From the NCBI RefSeq assembly GCF_011044495.1, contig NZ_CP049143.1, positions 5,518,001 through 5,582,000 on the forward strand: 64,000 nucleotides of DNA, in the 5' to 3' direction. This document shows positions 10,349 to 17,901 of this stretch, in pieces (the first letter of the stretch is position 1; each line of letters begins with the position of its first letter). Made by a program: the position numbers and the translations under genes. A model generated the notes under the pieces. That model saw only the letters and a program-made list of their open reading frames with translations, did no database searches and had not been told where the DNA came from. This stretch comes from Roseimicrobium sp. ORNL1 (GTDB lineage: Bacteria > Verrucomicrobiota > Verrucomicrobiia > Verrucomicrobiales > Verrucomicrobiaceae).

Positions 10349-11695
10349 ATGTCAGGAGAAAAACGTGCCCGGCTGAAACAGATGCTGGAGAGCGGAGAAA
10401 TCCGCCTCCAGCCCCTATCCTTCCCACAGCGTGAGCTGTGGGAGACCACGCCGGTGCCGGTCGGCGATCCGGCGAGTCACATCTGCAGCGTGATCTACGT
10501 GCGCGGCAGCCTGCCGCCGGAACTGTGCCGTGCCAGCATCCAGCGGGTGGTGGAACGGCAGGACGCCCTGCGCATCACCTTCCTGCCCGGCAAGGACAGA
10601 ACCTTGCAAATGGTGCGCAACACCGGCGAGGCGAACTTCAAGGTTCGCGAACTGACGCCTGAGCAGCGCTCCGACGAGGCCATCGAGGAGATCATCCAGG
10701 AAATCGTCCTGGAGCCCTTCGACCTGATGCACGGGCCGCTCTACCGGGTGGAGATGTTGCGCCGCAGCGCGGATGAGTTGCTCCTCGTTTTCGCAATTCA
10801 TCACTCTGTCGCAGACGGATGGACCCTCGGCGTGTTCGTACAGGACCTCTGTGCTGCCTACGTCCAGGAACTCATGGGACTGTCCGAACCCATGCCTCCC
10901 GTCCCCATGTCCTACGCGGCGTGGGATGCTGCGGAGCGCGCTTTCTGGACGCCCGCTGAAGTGGAACGGTGCGCCTCCTTCTGGAAGCCGAAACTTGAAG
11001 GTGCACCCCGTTTGTGGAGCCCTCCTTCATCGCCGTCTCACACGGGGCCGCTGCAGCGCTGGGTGACGCACATTCCTGCAGAGCTGACCAGCGCGGTACG
11101 CGAAGTCGTGCGGAAGACGCACGCCACGCTCTTCAGCACGCTGCTGACCGTTTTCCAAATCACCCTGCATAAGTGGACCAAGGTGGGTGACATCACCGTG
11201 GGCACGCCGTTTGCGAATCGCAACCGTGCGGGCGTGAAGGAAACCATGGGCTACGTCGCCGGCGTGGTGCCGCTGCGTGGTCAGGTGGATGGCGAGCAGC
11301 GTTTCATCGACGCCCTGCGCGCGGTGCATGAAACGACGATGGACTCGTTCGCCAATTTCATGCCCTTCGCGGAACTCGCGGCTGCAATGCAGGACAAGCC
11401 TGCACCGGGACACAACCCCATTTTCGACGTTCGCTTCGCGTTGCAGAACCACCCCGTGCCGGATGTGAATTTGCCCGGCATGTCAGTAAAACTACGTATG
11501 CGCTCGACGGGTACAGCAAGATTTGACCTGGGATGCGAAGTAACTGAGGAGAACGAGACCCTTGAGATCGTATGGCTCTCACGCGCCTCGTTGTTCACTC
11601 ATGCCGAGGTTGAAAGCCTGAACACCCTGTACCAGAATGTGCTCGCGGAAGCCTGTCGCTCACCAGAGGACCGCATTGCCAACTTCAAATCCTAG
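10349..11695 (+). CDS. Stand-alone condensation-domain acyltransferase (NRPS C / PapA superfamily)
   Basis: The 448-residue protein is one complete condensation-type domain with no adenylation or carrier domain. The catalytic motif HHSVADG lies at residues 151-157. The N-terminal LQPLSFPQRELW segment matches the C-domain entry motif, and the later GTPFANRNR...MGYVAGVVPLR segment matches the second half of the fold. Such enzymes join an acyl chain carried on a phosphopantetheine to an amine or alcohol. The gene starts 24 bases after the PKS stop, so it is almost certainly cotranscribed. Because the PKS has no releasing domain, this enzyme is the best candidate for unloading the ACP. Mycobacterial PapA5 acting on Mas is the known precedent. 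The acceptor is unknown. Sequence motifs look nearer to NRPS C domains than to PapA. Confidence 0.88.
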   Translation: MSGEKRARLKQMLESGEIRLQPLSFPQRELWETTPVPVGDPASHICSVIYVRGSLPPELCRASIQRVVERQDALRITFLPGKDRTLQMVRNTGEANFKVRELTPEQRSDEAIEEIIQEIVLEPFDLMHGPLYRVEMLRRSADELLLVFAIHHSVADGWTLGVFVQDLCAAYVQELMGLSEPMPPVPMSYAAWDAAERAFWTPAEVERCASFWKPKLEGAPRLWSPPSSPSHTGPLQRWVTHIPAELTSAVREVVRKTHATLFSTLLTVFQITLHKWTKVGDITVGTPFANRNRAGVKETMGYVAGVVPLRGQVDGEQRFIDALRAVHETTMDSFANFMPFAELAAAMQDKPAPGHNPIFDVRFALQNHPVPDVNLPGMSVKLRMRSTGTARFDLGCEVTEENETLEIVWLSRASLFTHAEVESLNTLYQNVLAEACRSPEDRIANFKS

Positions 11696-11716
11696 TCTGA
11701 ACTGACTGAAGCAGCA

Positions 11717-12715
11717 ATGGAAGCCACGACTCAAGCCCCCGCACCAGCTCCTGCTGAAAATCCCCTCTTTGAGCCACACGAACCGCATTGGGTGAGCCGT
11801 GCGGCGTTTCCCATCATGGTGGGCCTGCTTGCCCTGAATTTGGGCGCGCTGTTCGCCGCGTTGTATCACAACAACTACTGGCTCGTGGTGCCCCTGGCAC
11901 TTACCGCCAGCCACCTGATGCACGGCAACCTCATCGGCTTCCATGAGGCGTCCCACGGCATGCTGCGGAAGAGCCGGTTCCTCAATGACCTTGATGGCGT
12001 CTTCATCGGCTTCCTCAGCTTCATGAGCTTCACGCTGTATCGCGCGGCGCATCAGACGCACCATGCGCACCTCGGCCTGCAGCGCGATGAGGAACTCTGG
12101 CCCTTCAACGACCCCCAGTCGCCGCGCTGGTTCCGCCGTCTCATGGCGTTCACCGAGCTGTTCTTCGGCCTTTTCCACACGCCCGCCATGTTCCTCAGGA
12201 CGTTCTGGCGGAAGAATTCGCCCATCCGCAGCAAGAAGGTGCGCCGCCGCATCTGGATGGAGCTTTTTGGCATTGTCGCCTTCCATGCCGCGCTACTCAC
12301 CACAGCGGCTCTCACGGGGGGGTGGAAGTACTGGCTGTGGATGTATTTCATTCCTGGCTTCATCGCGGGCAATCTCCAGAGCTGGCGCAAGTACGTGGAG
12401 CACGTGGGTCTGACCGGCTCCACCATCCGCAGCGCTACGCGCAGCATCATCGCGGACACGTGGACCGGAAAGTTCATGTCCTTCACGCTGCTTCATGAGC
12501 CCTTCCATGGTGTGCATCACCAGCGCGCCGGATTGCCTCACGCGGAGCTGCCGATCTACCAGAGGGATCTGTATCCTACCAACGACGAGGAATTGGAGCC
12601 GTTCCGTAGCTACTCGCACGCGATCGGTCACCTCATCACCTGCCTGTACGATCCAAAAGTGGGCGCGCAATGGCGTGGTGTGCAGGGGGCAAAGACGGCC
12701 GTGGCGACGAGGTAG
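11717..12715 (+). CDS. Membrane fatty acid desaturase (three-histidine-box family)
   Basis: The 332-residue protein has the three histidine clusters of the di-iron membrane desaturase/hydroxylase family: HEASHG at 76-81, HQTHHAH at 112-118, and HEPFHGVHH at 260-268. Hydrophobic segments lie around residues 35-70, 95-110 and 190-225, with the His boxes facing the cytoplasm in known members. It would introduce a double bond (or a hydroxyl) into an acyl chain with oxygen and an electron donor. It begins 21 bases after the acyltransferase gene and closes the PKS operon. The likely substrate is the polyketide-derived chain or its lipid ester, but an ordinary phospholipid substrate is not excluded. 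A beta-carotene ketolase/hydroxylase-like role is a weaker alternative. Confidence 0.87.
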   Translation: MEATTQAPAPAPAENPLFEPHEPHWVSRAAFPIMVGLLALNLGALFAALYHNNYWLVVPLALTASHLMHGNLIGFHEASHGMLRKSRFLNDLDGVFIGFLSFMSFTLYRAAHQTHHAHLGLQRDEELWPFNDPQSPRWFRRLMAFTELFFGLFHTPAMFLRTFWRKNSPIRSKKVRRRIWMELFGIVAFHAALLTTAALTGGWKYWLWMYFIPGFIAGNLQSWRKYVEHVGLTGSTIRSATRSIIADTWTGKFMSFTLLHEPFHGVHHQRAGLPHAELPIYQRDLYPTNDEELEPFRSYSHAIGHLITCLYDPKVGAQWRGVQGAKTAVATR

Positions 12716-12749
12716 AGGGTCGTTTTCGCGGGCAGGAGAAGAGAATTCA

Positions 12750-12950
12750 GAAGCTGACGCGAAGCGTCCTTGGACTGCGCGCGGCCTGCTGCCGCTTTCC
12801 TCAAGTGCAGCCTGCTGCACGCTTCACCGCGACGAAGTCGCCAAGTTCTTCGGAAGTGTTGCCTTACAAGCGAGTATCGCCATCGCCACAGCAGGCTGTG
12901 GACTCTTCAAAGCGGTAGCAGGCTGCGCGCAGTCCAAGGCCTTCGGCTTC
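12750..12950. repeat. Long imperfect palindromic repeat element in the 448-bp gap after the desaturase
   Basis: The gap 12716-13163 holds no credible gene. Its main content is an inverted repeat with arms 12750-12798 and 12909-12950 sharing the core CTTGGACTGCGCGC and its complement. Two further hairpins lie inside, at 12806-12819 and 12887-12900. The word AGCCTGCTG, or its complement, occurs four times. This is typical of non-coding mobile palindromes (REP/MITE-like) rather than a gene. A related word occurs at 37583-37598. The remainder, 12951-13163, contains the presumed promoter and an AGGA ribosome site for the next gene. Confidence 0.75.
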
Positions 12951-13163
12951 ACTTCCGTCCCCCAACAGCTAGGGCAGGCCTGAACCCTGGCTGCCATCTC
13001 TTCTTGCAACAGCACTGGCGCACTCCAGCCACCGCATTTGGGAAAGGCGATTCCAAGGAGTAAGCCCGATGCCTTTGAACCTTCGCGGCTCCTGTTGCCA
13101 CGAACGGTTGCGGGGGCACGGGCTTGCTAAAACCGCCCTCAAACCCACCGAAAGGATCCCCCC

Positions 13164-13838
13164 ATGAAAACCCATTGGTCAGCCATTGCCTGCGCTCTCG
13201 GCATGGTCACATTTTTTAACTGGAGCAACATCGCCCTCGCACAAACCGTCGTTGCAGATGTCACCACCGGCAGCGGCATCATCACCGACTACGTCCCCGG
13301 CGGCGAAGCCATCATCGTACGAGGAGAATCCAGCTCCACGCCGATCCGTTATGCCCTGACAGAAAGGACGACGTTTATCGATGAAACCGGCGCACCCGTG
13401 CTGGCAGAGAAGATTACCTCTGGCATGCCAATCACCGTGCACTACGTGCGCGACGGAGACCGCATGCTTGCCTCCCGTGTCGTCGTCCGCAGAACGATGA
13501 GCACACCCGTGGCCGCCTCCACCACCGCGGGTGGTGTGATCACCAACTTCACCCCTGGTGCGCGATTGATCGTTCGCTCGGAAACTGCCGAGCCTCTCAC
13601 CTATGCGGTGAGCGGAAGCACCACGTACGTGGATGACGCAGGCACTCCCATCGCAGTGGAGCGAATCGCTCCCGGAGCACCGGTGACCGTGCACTACGTA
13701 CGCGAAGGTGATCACCTGGTGGCTTCGCGTGTGATCGTCGCAAGACCTGCGGCTGTGGTGTCACCTCCCCCGGTGATTCGACAAACAACTACCACGACCA
13801 CTACCAAGTCCGACGACGACGATGATGACAATAATTGA
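13164..13838 (+). CDS. Exported protein with two tandem beta-rich repeats and an acidic tail
   Basis: The 224-residue product starts with a signal peptide (charged MKTHW, hydrophobic core, likely cleavage after residue 26 in ALA-QT). Two copies of a roughly 75-residue unit follow, at about residues 35-110 and 115-190. Each contains an ITxYVPG or ITNFTPG opening, a TTFIDE or TTYVDD block and a nearly identical ITVHYVR or VTVHYVR closing strand. The C-terminus is Thr-rich and ends in a run of Asp. The repeats look like small beta-barrels, but no family function is known. A GAAAGGAT ribosome-binding sequence precedes the ATG. It probably resides in the periplasm. Confidence 0.75.
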   Translation: MKTHWSAIACALGMVTFFNWSNIALAQTVVADVTTGSGIITDYVPGGEAIIVRGESSSTPIRYALTERTTFIDETGAPVLAEKITSGMPITVHYVRDGDRMLASRVVVRRTMSTPVAASTTAGGVITNFTPGARLIVRSETAEPLTYAVSGSTTYVDDAGTPIAVERIAPGAPVTVHYVREGDHLVASRVIVARPAAVVSPPPVIRQTTTTTTTKSDDDDDDNN

Positions 13839-13864
13839 TGCATTCAGCCGCCCTTTTACCCACC

Positions 13865-13887
13865 AGAAGCCCCTCGTTGGGGCTTCT
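13865..13887 (+). terminator. Hairpin downstream of the exported repeat protein
   Basis: A 9-bp perfect GC-rich stem (AGAAGCCCC with GGGGCTTCT) with a 5-base loop lies 26 bases after the stop codon. There is no T-run, so termination is probable but not certain. Confidence 0.55.
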
Positions 13888-13995
13888 CCGGTGCCAATTT
13901 CGTTGAACAGGGCGCTGGCGTGCGAATCAATTCAAGTTGCACGATTTCTCCCCCCGTCGAGGATTCCCCAATCAGCCGCACAAAAGTTTAACTGC

Positions 13996-14778
13996 ATGAA
14001 AGCCAGCTTCCTTTCGCCCGTCCGGTCCATCCTGTTCGGCGCCGCCATCGCCACTCTGGCCGCCTTCACCCCACCGTCTGCCAGCGCCCAGGAAGGCGGC
14101 ATCACGGCCAAGGAACTCGCCTCCAGATTGAGCGCGCAGCAGCAGGATGGAAACACCTTCATCCGCCTGAAAATGGTCACCGGCGGCAACGCCCTGCAGG
14201 TGCAAATCAAGTCCCGCAAATCCGCCTCGTCCACCGAGGTGGTGTATCAGATCCTATTTCCCAAGGAACAAAAGGGCACCGGCGTGCTCCTGCGCAGCAG
14301 CGGCAGTGGCGCGAGCTTTACTCCGCCGGACAAGCTGACCACCATTGAGGCCGGGCAGATGAAGCAGCCGCTCTTCGGCAGCGCCCTCAACTATGAAGAT
14401 GTGGTGCAGAACTTCTTCGCCTGGGAGAACCAGTCCTTTGCCGGCACGGAGACCATCGACAAAGTGGAGTGCCACATCCTGGAGTCCAAGGGCGGCAAGG
14501 GCTCCTACTCCAAGGTGCGCTCATGGATCGACCTGCGTCGCATGGTCCCCATGCGTGTGGAGAAATATTCCTCCTCCGGTGAAGTCGCTCTGCGCATCGA
14601 CACCACTGACGTGGTTCAGAACGATGGAAAGCACATCCCCGCTAATCTCTCCGCGCGCCGTGGTTCCACGGTCACCGAACTCGACGGCTCACGCATCAAA
14701 CGTGGTGTAAGCTTCACGGATGCAGATTTTTCACCGGAAGGACTGAAAAATATCAGCGCTCCACGCGGCGGAGACTGA
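13996..14778 (+). CDS. Outer-membrane lipoprotein-sorting-like periplasmic protein (LolA-like fold)
   Basis: Translation from the ATG at 13996 gives 260 residues with a clean signal peptide (MKASFLSPVRS..., cleavage near residue 31 after SASA). An in-frame ATG further upstream would bury the signal, so it was not used. The mature part resembles the LolA-like proteins annotated as outer membrane lipoprotein-sorting proteins. It contains QDGNTFIRLKM, a lipid-binding half-barrel pattern of alternating strands, and the segment VECHILESKGGKGSYSKVRSWID, typical of that family. It would carry a lipid or lipoprotein across the periplasm. It is followed by an ABC ATPase and an FtsX-type permease, the partners expected for extracting such a cargo from the inner membrane. 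Confidence 0.8.
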   Translation: MKASFLSPVRSILFGAAIATLAAFTPPSASAQEGGITAKELASRLSAQQQDGNTFIRLKMVTGGNALQVQIKSRKSASSTEVVYQILFPKEQKGTGVLLRSSGSGASFTPPDKLTTIEAGQMKQPLFGSALNYEDVVQNFFAWENQSFAGTETIDKVECHILESKGGKGSYSKVRSWIDLRRMVPMRVEKYSSSGEVALRIDTTDVVQNDGKHIPANLSARRGSTVTELDGSRIKRGVSFTDADFSPEGLKNISAPRGGD

Positions 14779-14837
14779 ACACACTCAGTCCCAAGTGGTC
14801 ACATTCTCTTCCCTGATTCACTCCTAAGTTTTGCTCC

Positions 14838-15557
14838 ATGCCTGCGACAGCGACCGACGGCTCAACCAACAACATCGTTTTCGAGGCCAAGGGCCTGAAA
14901 AAAAGCTATGACGGAGGCCATGTCCTCGCCCTGCGAGGCGTGGATCTGCAAATCAGGGAAGGAGAATTTGTCGCCATCACGGGACCGAGCGGTTGTGGCA
15001 AAAGTACCCTGCTGCAATTGCTGGGCTCCTTCGTGACGCCCACGGAAGGCAGCCTCACTTTTCGCGGCAAGTCGATTCCGGATATGAAGGATGCCTCACA
15101 CTACCGGTCGCACGACATCGGTTTTGTATTCCAGGCCTTCCATCTGCTTCCCACCTTCACGGTGCTTGAGAATGTGCAGATCCCGATGTTCGAAGGGGCG
15201 CTCTCTGTAGCGGAGCGCACGGACCGTGCGAAGGAACTCCTCACCTCTGTTGGCCTCGGACACCGCCTCACGCACTTCCCTTCAGAACTCTCCGGTGGCG
15301 AGCGGCAGCGCGTGGCCATCGCACGCGGTCTGGCGAATGGTCCTTCTGTGGTGCTCGCGGATGAACCCACCGGCAATCTCGACAGCGAGAATGCCAAACA
15401 GATTCTTGAGCTGCTCATGAAGCTGCACTCGGAACGCAAAGTGACTCTCACGCTGGTGACTCATGATCCGTCCATTGCTGAAATGGCTGGCCGCACCATC
15501 CGCATGAAGGATGGCCGCGTGCTCTCTGATGGCACCTCCTCTGCTCCGACCGCCTAA
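14838..15557 (+). CDS. ABC transporter ATPase, LolD/MacB type
   Basis: The 239-residue ATPase has Walker A GPSGCGKST at residues 49-57, the signature LSGGERQRVAIARGLA, and Walker B VVLADEPTGNLDS. The SGGERQRVAIARGL and GNLDS pattern is characteristic of the LolD/FtsE/MacB subfamily, which powers mechanotransmission rather than classical transport. The start ATG at 14838 lies 59 bases after the LolA-like gene. The permease follows after 9 bases. It would hydrolyse ATP on the cytoplasmic side to drive the permease at 15567-16682. Confidence 0.93.
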   Translation: MPATATDGSTNNIVFEAKGLKKSYDGGHVLALRGVDLQIREGEFVAITGPSGCGKSTLLQLLGSFVTPTEGSLTFRGKSIPDMKDASHYRSHDIGFVFQAFHLLPTFTVLENVQIPMFEGALSVAERTDRAKELLTSVGLGHRLTHFPSELSGGERQRVAIARGLANGPSVVLADEPTGNLDSENAKQILELLMKLHSERKVTLTLVTHDPSIAEMAGRTIRMKDGRVLSDGTSSAPTA

Positions 15558-15566
15558 ACACTCGTC

Positions 15567-16682
15567 ATGACCTTTTTTACCATCGTTCGTCGCGGCCTGA
15601 CCCGCCGTCCCATCCGCACCGGTCTCACCCTCGCGGGCATCGCCATCGGCATTGCTGCCGTGGTCGCACTGGTGGGCATGTCCGGCGGTTATGAAAAGAG
15701 CATCAAGGAGCAGCTCGACAGCATTGGCATCGACATGATCGTCAGCAACATGAGCGGATCGGTGAACCCGAAGGTGTTCGACGAAAAGCTCGAGGATGAA
15801 GTCGCCAAGATTCCCAAGGTCGCGGAGACCACCACCGTACTCATGCAGATGATCAGCGTGGAGAGCATGGACATGGTGATGGTATCGGGACGTGAGTGGG
15901 GCGGATTCACCTGGGGCAAGCTCAAGGTCACGGAAGGCCGGATGCCGAAGGACGCCAACGAAATGGCCGTGGTACTGGGCGTCACCGTCGCCGATGCCAT
16001 GGGGAAGAAGGTGGGTGACACCGTGCAGATCGAAAGTGAAGAGCTCGCCGTGGTGGGCATCGTCTCCGGCGGATCCGTTGTGGAGAACGGAGCCATCATC
16101 CTCTCGCTTCCGGTGCTGCAGAAGGTCACGCAGAATGAAGGCAAGGTAAACTTCGTGGACCTGCGCTTCGAGCCCGGCGTGACGGCACAGGACGTGGACC
16201 ACATCGCCGCCGAGGTGAAGAAGATTTTCCCCCAGGGTCGCGCTCTGCGTGCCCAGGATGTGGTGCAGTCCAGCCAGGGATTCAAGGTGGTGCGCGCCAT
16301 GAGCTGGAGCACTTCCACGCTGGCAATCATCGTGGGTGTCTTCGGCGTGATGAACACGATGCTCATGACCGTGTTCGAGCGCACGCATGAGATCGGCATT
16401 CTTCTGGCCGTGGGTTGGAAGAAGAACCGCGTCATGAAAATGGTACTCTGCGAATCCGCACTCTTGGGCTTCCTGGGAGGCGTGGTCGGTGTGGCCCTCG
16501 GTGCGCTGGCGGTGAGAATCATGGAACGCATGCCCACCGTGCGTGGTCTGCTGGAGCCGGATCTCAGCCCGCAGCTGATGCTGCTCTCTGTGGCCATCGC
16601 CGTGGTGGTGGGATTGATCAGCGGCTTGTACCCCTCGTGGCGCGCCTCGCGCATGTCTCCCGCCGTGGCCATCCAGGGCTAG
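15567..16682 (+). CDS. ABC transporter permease, FtsX/MacB family
   Basis: The 371-residue protein has the MacB/LolC layout. One transmembrane helix lies at about residues 20-40 (GLTLAGIAIGIAAVVALVG). A roughly 200-residue periplasmic domain with VSGREWGGFTWGKL follows, then three C-terminal helices (about 255-280, 295-320 and 335-360) ending in SGLYPSWRASRMSPAVAIQ. That last motif is diagnostic of the family. With the ATPase and the LolA-like protein it forms a complete candidate route for moving a lipid or lipoprotein out of the inner membrane. The substrate is not visible from sequence. Confidence 0.92.
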   Translation: MTFFTIVRRGLTRRPIRTGLTLAGIAIGIAAVVALVGMSGGYEKSIKEQLDSIGIDMIVSNMSGSVNPKVFDEKLEDEVAKIPKVAETTTVLMQMISVESMDMVMVSGREWGGFTWGKLKVTEGRMPKDANEMAVVLGVTVADAMGKKVGDTVQIESEELAVVGIVSGGSVVENGAIILSLPVLQKVTQNEGKVNFVDLRFEPGVTAQDVDHIAAEVKKIFPQGRALRAQDVVQSSQGFKVVRAMSWSTSTLAIIVGVFGVMNTMLMTVFERTHEIGILLAVGWKKNRVMKMVLCESALLGFLGGVVGVALGALAVRIMERMPTVRGLLEPDLSPQLMLLSVAIAVVVGLISGLYPSWRASRMSPAVAIQG

Positions 16683-16708
16683 TCGGAACGACGAACCAGT
16701 TTTCGCTT

Positions 16709-17815
16709 ATGAAGCATCTGAAGCCCATGGAAGCGGTGGCCGCGCTCTACGCGAGCGGGAACGAGGCGGATTCGGAAGCCATCGTGGCGAGCCTGAGCTG
16801 TACGATTTTCGGCACGCACGGGTTGGAACCCGCGCGCCCCGCCAAGAAGATTCTTGCGTCGGTCTCTCACCGCGTCCTGAGCTGGACCACCAGAACCACG
16901 AAGTCGCAGACCGCGGACGGCTCCGTGGCTACGAAGTACAGCAATCGCATTCTCGAGCGCTCCGGCCACGGCTATGCGCATGCGCTCATGGGATCCAGCA
17001 GCCACACGACGGAGTCGCTGGTGGAGGGTGGCGACCCCATGAACAGCCAGTACATGATGATCTGCCCGGAGATTCGCAAGAACTGTGAAGTCTGGGATCG
17101 TCTCTTCCTGGATTCCGTCCAGGCGAAGGACGTGCGCCTACGCATGGTGTGGGAAACACTCGCCACCTATGACGAAGCCAAGCGCCGCCTCGATGAAGGA
17201 AACCCGGTCCGCATGAAAGCGGTGGCCGCTGGCACGGGTCTCAGCATGATCCTGGCGTACGACAAGCTCGTGCGCGATGGCATCGACCCCGCCCGCATCG
17301 TGGCCGAAATCACTGACCGCGATCAGGCCAACATCGACAAGGCCAACCGCTTGATGGACAAGCTGCCGACCACCCGGGAACGGCACAGCAGTCCCGGTAG
17401 TGGCAGGGGCATCTCCGCAAAGGCTGAGGATATTTTCATGGACCGCGCGGAGGACGCGATGGCCACCTATGATGTAGTGACGGCCATCGGCATCCTGGAG
17501 TATTTCCACGGCCACACCTACACCACCACAGAGGAGTGCATGGGCATGCAGCCCCCGCCCGATGCGGCCTCAGCGCTGGATCTTGTGCACCGGTTGCACC
17601 ACCTCACCGCGGAAGGCGGCAGCGCGATTGTAAACACCTACCGCCGGAATGCGGCCACGCGCCTCTTGGAGGTCTTCGGCAGACGCTTCGACTACCGCAA
17701 TCGCGACAACCTGAAAGCACTGATGGAGACCGCCGGCTTCAAGCTGGAAAAACACATGGGCGCCGGACATGTGTACGACGTGGAGGTTTACTCCAAGTCA
17801 CCCCTCGCAGTCTAA
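16709..17815 (+). CDS. SAM-dependent methyltransferase-like protein
   Basis: The chosen ATG at 16709 lies 26 bases after the permease stop and gives 368 residues. A longer in-frame opening would overlap the permease for 270 bases and is rejected. The C-terminal half has a class I methyltransferase pattern: a degenerate glycine loop (VAAGTGLS, near residue 175), an acidic strand end in AEITDRDQ, and YDVVTAIGILEYFHGHTY, which resembles the post-motif region. The N-terminal 160 residues are unassigned, with a short HALMGSSSHTTESL segment. It is the last gene of the LolA/ABC operon and may modify the transported compound. The acceptor is unknown. Confidence 0.65.
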   Translation: MKHLKPMEAVAALYASGNEADSEAIVASLSCTIFGTHGLEPARPAKKILASVSHRVLSWTTRTTKSQTADGSVATKYSNRILERSGHGYAHALMGSSSHTTESLVEGGDPMNSQYMMICPEIRKNCEVWDRLFLDSVQAKDVRLRMVWETLATYDEAKRRLDEGNPVRMKAVAAGTGLSMILAYDKLVRDGIDPARIVAEITDRDQANIDKANRLMDKLPTTRERHSSPGSGRGISAKAEDIFMDRAEDAMATYDVVTAIGILEYFHGHTYTTTEECMGMQPPPDAASALDLVHRLHHLTAEGGSAIVNTYRRNAATRLLEVFGRRFDYRNRDNLKALMETAGFKLEKHMGAGHVYDVEVYSKSPLAV

Positions 17816-17901
17816 AGGTAAAGGAAGCGTCTCATTCTCCGGGCAGGGAGAGCTTGACGAAGGGGCGAGATTCTCGCTAACTCCGCCCACTTATCATCCT
17901 C

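Noticed and set aside
12495-12983. Open frame running from the desaturase into the palindromic element
   Set aside because: It overlaps the desaturase in another frame and then reads through the inverted repeat. No domain or ribosome site.
15282-16388. 368-codon frame antisense to the ABC ATPase and permease
   Set aside because: The sense strand has unambiguous Walker and FtsX motifs. The antisense translation is His/Asp-rich low complexity.
16415-16708. Extended N-terminus of the methyltransferase-like gene
   Set aside because: It lies wholly within the permease gene in another frame; the ATG at 16709 directly follows the permease stop.
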